Below, in pieces: positions 26,084 through 27,082 of a stretch of 27,082 nucleotides of DNA (positions within the stretch are counted from its first letter, which is position 1; each line of letters starts with the position of its first letter). The notes under the pieces were generated by a model. The model was not told the DNA's origin, did not search any database, and saw nothing but the letters and a program-made list of their open reading frames with translations. A program made the translations under genes and the position numbers. Source of the DNA: CAIUVD01 sp044338255. GTDB taxonomy: Bacteria; Planctomycetota; UBA11346. The stretch is taken from the NCBI GenBank assembly GCA_044338255.1, contig JBIILZ010000049.1:1-27082 (forward strand), written 5' to 3'.

Positions 26084-26215
26084 TCTCGAAAATACACTAA
26101 AGTTATAAATAAAGTAACGAAACGTCCAAATCGTTCATTTTCCAAAATGGTTTCATCTGTTACAAATTTATTCGGTATAGTATTCACAGCCATTTACGTG
26201 ATTTTTAATCTGTAA
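26078..26215 (+). CDS. Possible small membrane protein of cassette 3
   Basis: A 45-codon frame starts at a TTG inside the GTTGGGC core and ends with TAA at 26213. Its first half is basic (SRKYTKVINKVTKRPNRSF) and its second half is one hydrophobic helix (VTNLFGIVFTAIYVIF). An ATG at 26147 would give 22 residues. No ribosome binding site is seen. The cassette otherwise has no gene, and the stop coincides with the start of an AATAGGCGG hairpin, which argues mildly for real coding. Confidence 0.35.
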   Translation: MGSRKYTKVINKVTKRPNRSFSKMVSSVTNLFGIVFTAIYVIFNL

Positions 26216-26262
26216 TAGGCGGCAATCTGTCTAACACCTGGAAGTACGGCAATCCGCCTATT
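26211..26262. repeat. Inverted repeat AATAGGCGG/CCGCCTATT in cassette 3
   Basis: A perfect 9-bp stem (26214-26222 with 26254-26262) encloses 31 bases that include GTCTAAC (26229-26235), an attC-like inverse core. It belongs to the AATAGRCSG family found around this array. Confidence 0.7.
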
Positions 26263-26332
26263 GCGTAAACGATCGTTAACTTATTCATCTTGACCCATTG
26301 AAATTTCTAAAACTCACTCTAAAACGCGATCC

Positions 26333-26395
26333 GTGATAGGCCGCAAGCGGTACTATCACTGCAAAGGCAGCAATCGGCCTATTACACTGTTGGGC
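26333..26395 (+). other. Non-canonical cassette boundary with ATAGGCCG hairpin
   Basis: ATAGGCCG pairs with CGGCCTAT (26375-26382), extended imperfectly as GTGATAGG against CCTATTACAC. This stands immediately before GTTGGGC (26389-26395). No GCCCAAC partner exists upstream. It may be a divergent attC, or the scar of a cassette whose site was lost. Confidence 0.55.
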
Positions 26396-26419
26396 GACTA
26401 CAAAAAGACAATAACCATA

Positions 26420-26701
26420 ATGAAAATATTCCTATATATAATCCTAGGTGTAACAATTGGGCTCTCGTTAGGTCTTTATGTTGGATTTATTTATTCACAA
26501 TCAAAGCATGATGATGCATTGAAAATGGGAGAAATTAACGGATGCATAAAGATGACAAAATGGTTGGGAAAATATTTTCTTATCAATAGATCGCAAGGTT
26601 TGATATCAAATTCTAAATTAGTGGAATCAATGAACGTTAAAGATGCTACAATTAATGTTGTGGATATTGACGGAAATAGAACCATTCGTATCGTATGGTA
26701 A
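26420..26701 (+). CDS. Cassette-encoded single-pass membrane protein, unknown function
   Basis: The 93-residue protein begins MKIFLYIILGVTIGLSLGLY, one membrane helix, followed by a hydrophilic domain (IYSQSKHDDALKMGEINGC, then LVESMNVKDATINVVDIDGN). It is AT-rich, unlike the chromosomal genes. The ATG at 26420 is preferred to a GTG at 26333 because the latter lies inside the boundary hairpin. It stands 24 bases after the GTTGGGC core, and its stop is five bases before attC site 3. This layout is typical of a cassette gene. No family was recognised. Confidence 0.75.
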   Translation: MKIFLYIILGVTIGLSLGLYVGFIYSQSKHDDALKMGEINGCIKMTKWLGKYFLINRSQGLISNSKLVESMNVKDATINVVDIDGNRTIRIVW

Positions 26702-26706
26702 AAATC

Positions 26707-26834
26707 GCCCAACAAGGCGATGCACCGGAGACCAGTGCTATTAAAAACCCTACGCCGTGCTCAGTCGCTTCGCTCCTTCCGCCGCGGCTAGGGGTTTTTA
26801 ATAGCACTGGCCCCGGTGATCTTTAACGTTGGGC
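26707..26834 (+). other. attC site 3 (128 bp) with a long perfect inner stem
   Basis: GCCCAAC (26707-26713) and GTTGGGC (26828-26834) enclose CACCGG/CCGGTG and a perfect 19-bp stem, CCAGTGCTATTAAAAACCC (26732-26750) with its complement at 26792-26810. The loop holds CAGTCGCTTCGCTCCTTCC. It is longer than sites 1 and 2 and differs from them inside, but shares their outer ends. Confidence 0.88.
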
Positions 26835-27082
26835 GGAACCAAAAAATAATTGCCCTAGAGATCTGCGAATCAGATTTCCATTCGCATTTCGCTTGAGCCT
26901 TTAGAGATTCCGAAAAACATTAGACATCTCGCGGCCCTGGATCCATTAAATGGGGTAAAACGCCATCATTACGGTCGTTTCATGCCGATTTCATCTTCAT
27001 ATTGCGTCAGGGTTTTGATGGTTTAACCTTTAAATTACGATCGCCCAACAAGGCGATGCACTGGAGGCCATATCGCTTGAAT
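26828..27082 (+). mobile_element. Second exact copy of the gene-poor cassette, cut by window end
   Basis: All 255 bases visible match 25765-26019 exactly, 1063 bases away. The window ends inside the attC that begins with GCCCAAC at 27043-27049. Confidence 0.88.

Larger units (their letters stand above)
25450..27082 (+). mobile_element. Integron-type gene-cassette array (no integrase in window)
   Basis: GTTGGGC cores occur at 25450, 25765, 26077, 26389 and 26828. GCCCAAC partners occur at 25668, 25980, 26707 and 27043. Together they define cassettes of about 315, 312, 312 and 439 bp and a fifth that is cut off by the window end. Each partner pair bounds a folded site with nested complementary blocks, and cassette frames stop just before GCCCAAC, as is usual for attC. 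Orientation places any integrase to the left, but the E1 gene lies there. This could therefore be an attC cluster lacking an integrase, or part of a larger array. The array is clearly AT-richer than the neighbouring genes. Confidence 0.88.

Noticed and set aside
26333..26419. Upstream extension of the 26420 cassette gene from a GTG
   Set aside because: It would translate the boundary hairpin and the GTTGGGC core; the ATG at 26420 starts directly with a membrane helix.
25450..27082. CRISPR array
   Set aside because: The repeats are long, imperfectly palindromic and of cassette spacing, without short regular spacers.

Overview
The window reads as a GC-rich bacterial chromosome segment (positions about 273-24860) flanked by AT-richer sequence at both ends. 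The host is Gram-negative-like: it has signal-peptide proteins, a PilT retraction ATPase and an O-antigen-ligase/Wzy-like membrane protein. Multi-HAMP signalling, HD-GYP, an FHA/AAA+ regulator, a fused E1 dehydrogenase and an EF-hand membrane protein together would fit Planctomycetota or another PVC-related lineage. That assignment is weak inference, because no rRNA is present.

Layout. A perfect 31-bp inverted repeat (1-82) and an AT-rich spacer precede a multi-HAMP sensor gene on the minus strand that ends abruptly at 273. Next on the minus strand come a secreted protein and a PTS EIIA protein that overlap at a GTGA junction (1642-3041). The classical rpsO-pnp pair (5914 to 3144) follows, with hairpins in its spacer. 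A divergent plus-strand operon (6093-10363) encodes a complete ferric-iron-type ABC importer: ATPase, binding protein and fused permease. After it lie an internally deleted phosphoribosyltransferase remnant and an alpha/beta hydrolase, then ilvC (11900-12913). A 168-bp MITE-like palindrome sits between ilvC and its apparent terminator. A GAF/HD-GYP gene is followed by a signalling and surface cluster: an FHA-GAF-AAA+-Fis regulator, pilT and a Wzy_C/TPR membrane protein (14963-19787). Convergent to this are a 790-residue EF-hand membrane protein and a fused alpha/beta thiamine-diphosphate E1 dehydrogenase (19868-24790, minus). Between those two genes is a structured element ending in a U tract.

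The last 1.6 kb (25450-27082) is an integron-type gene-cassette array without an integrase in view. It has three complete attC sites, a fourth cut by the window end, and two further GTTGGGC boundaries that lack a normal partner. It carries three copies of one nearly gene-less cassette, two of them identical, plus cassettes for small membrane proteins. The window stops inside the repeated cassette and starts exactly at an inverted repeat, so it may be a whole assembly contig.

A recurring theme is short tandem repetition of 10-14-bp units, usually three to five copies, both between genes and inside coding regions. The two most unusual regions are the cassette array and the AAA+ regulator, which resembles a sigma-54 activator but has lost GAFTGA.
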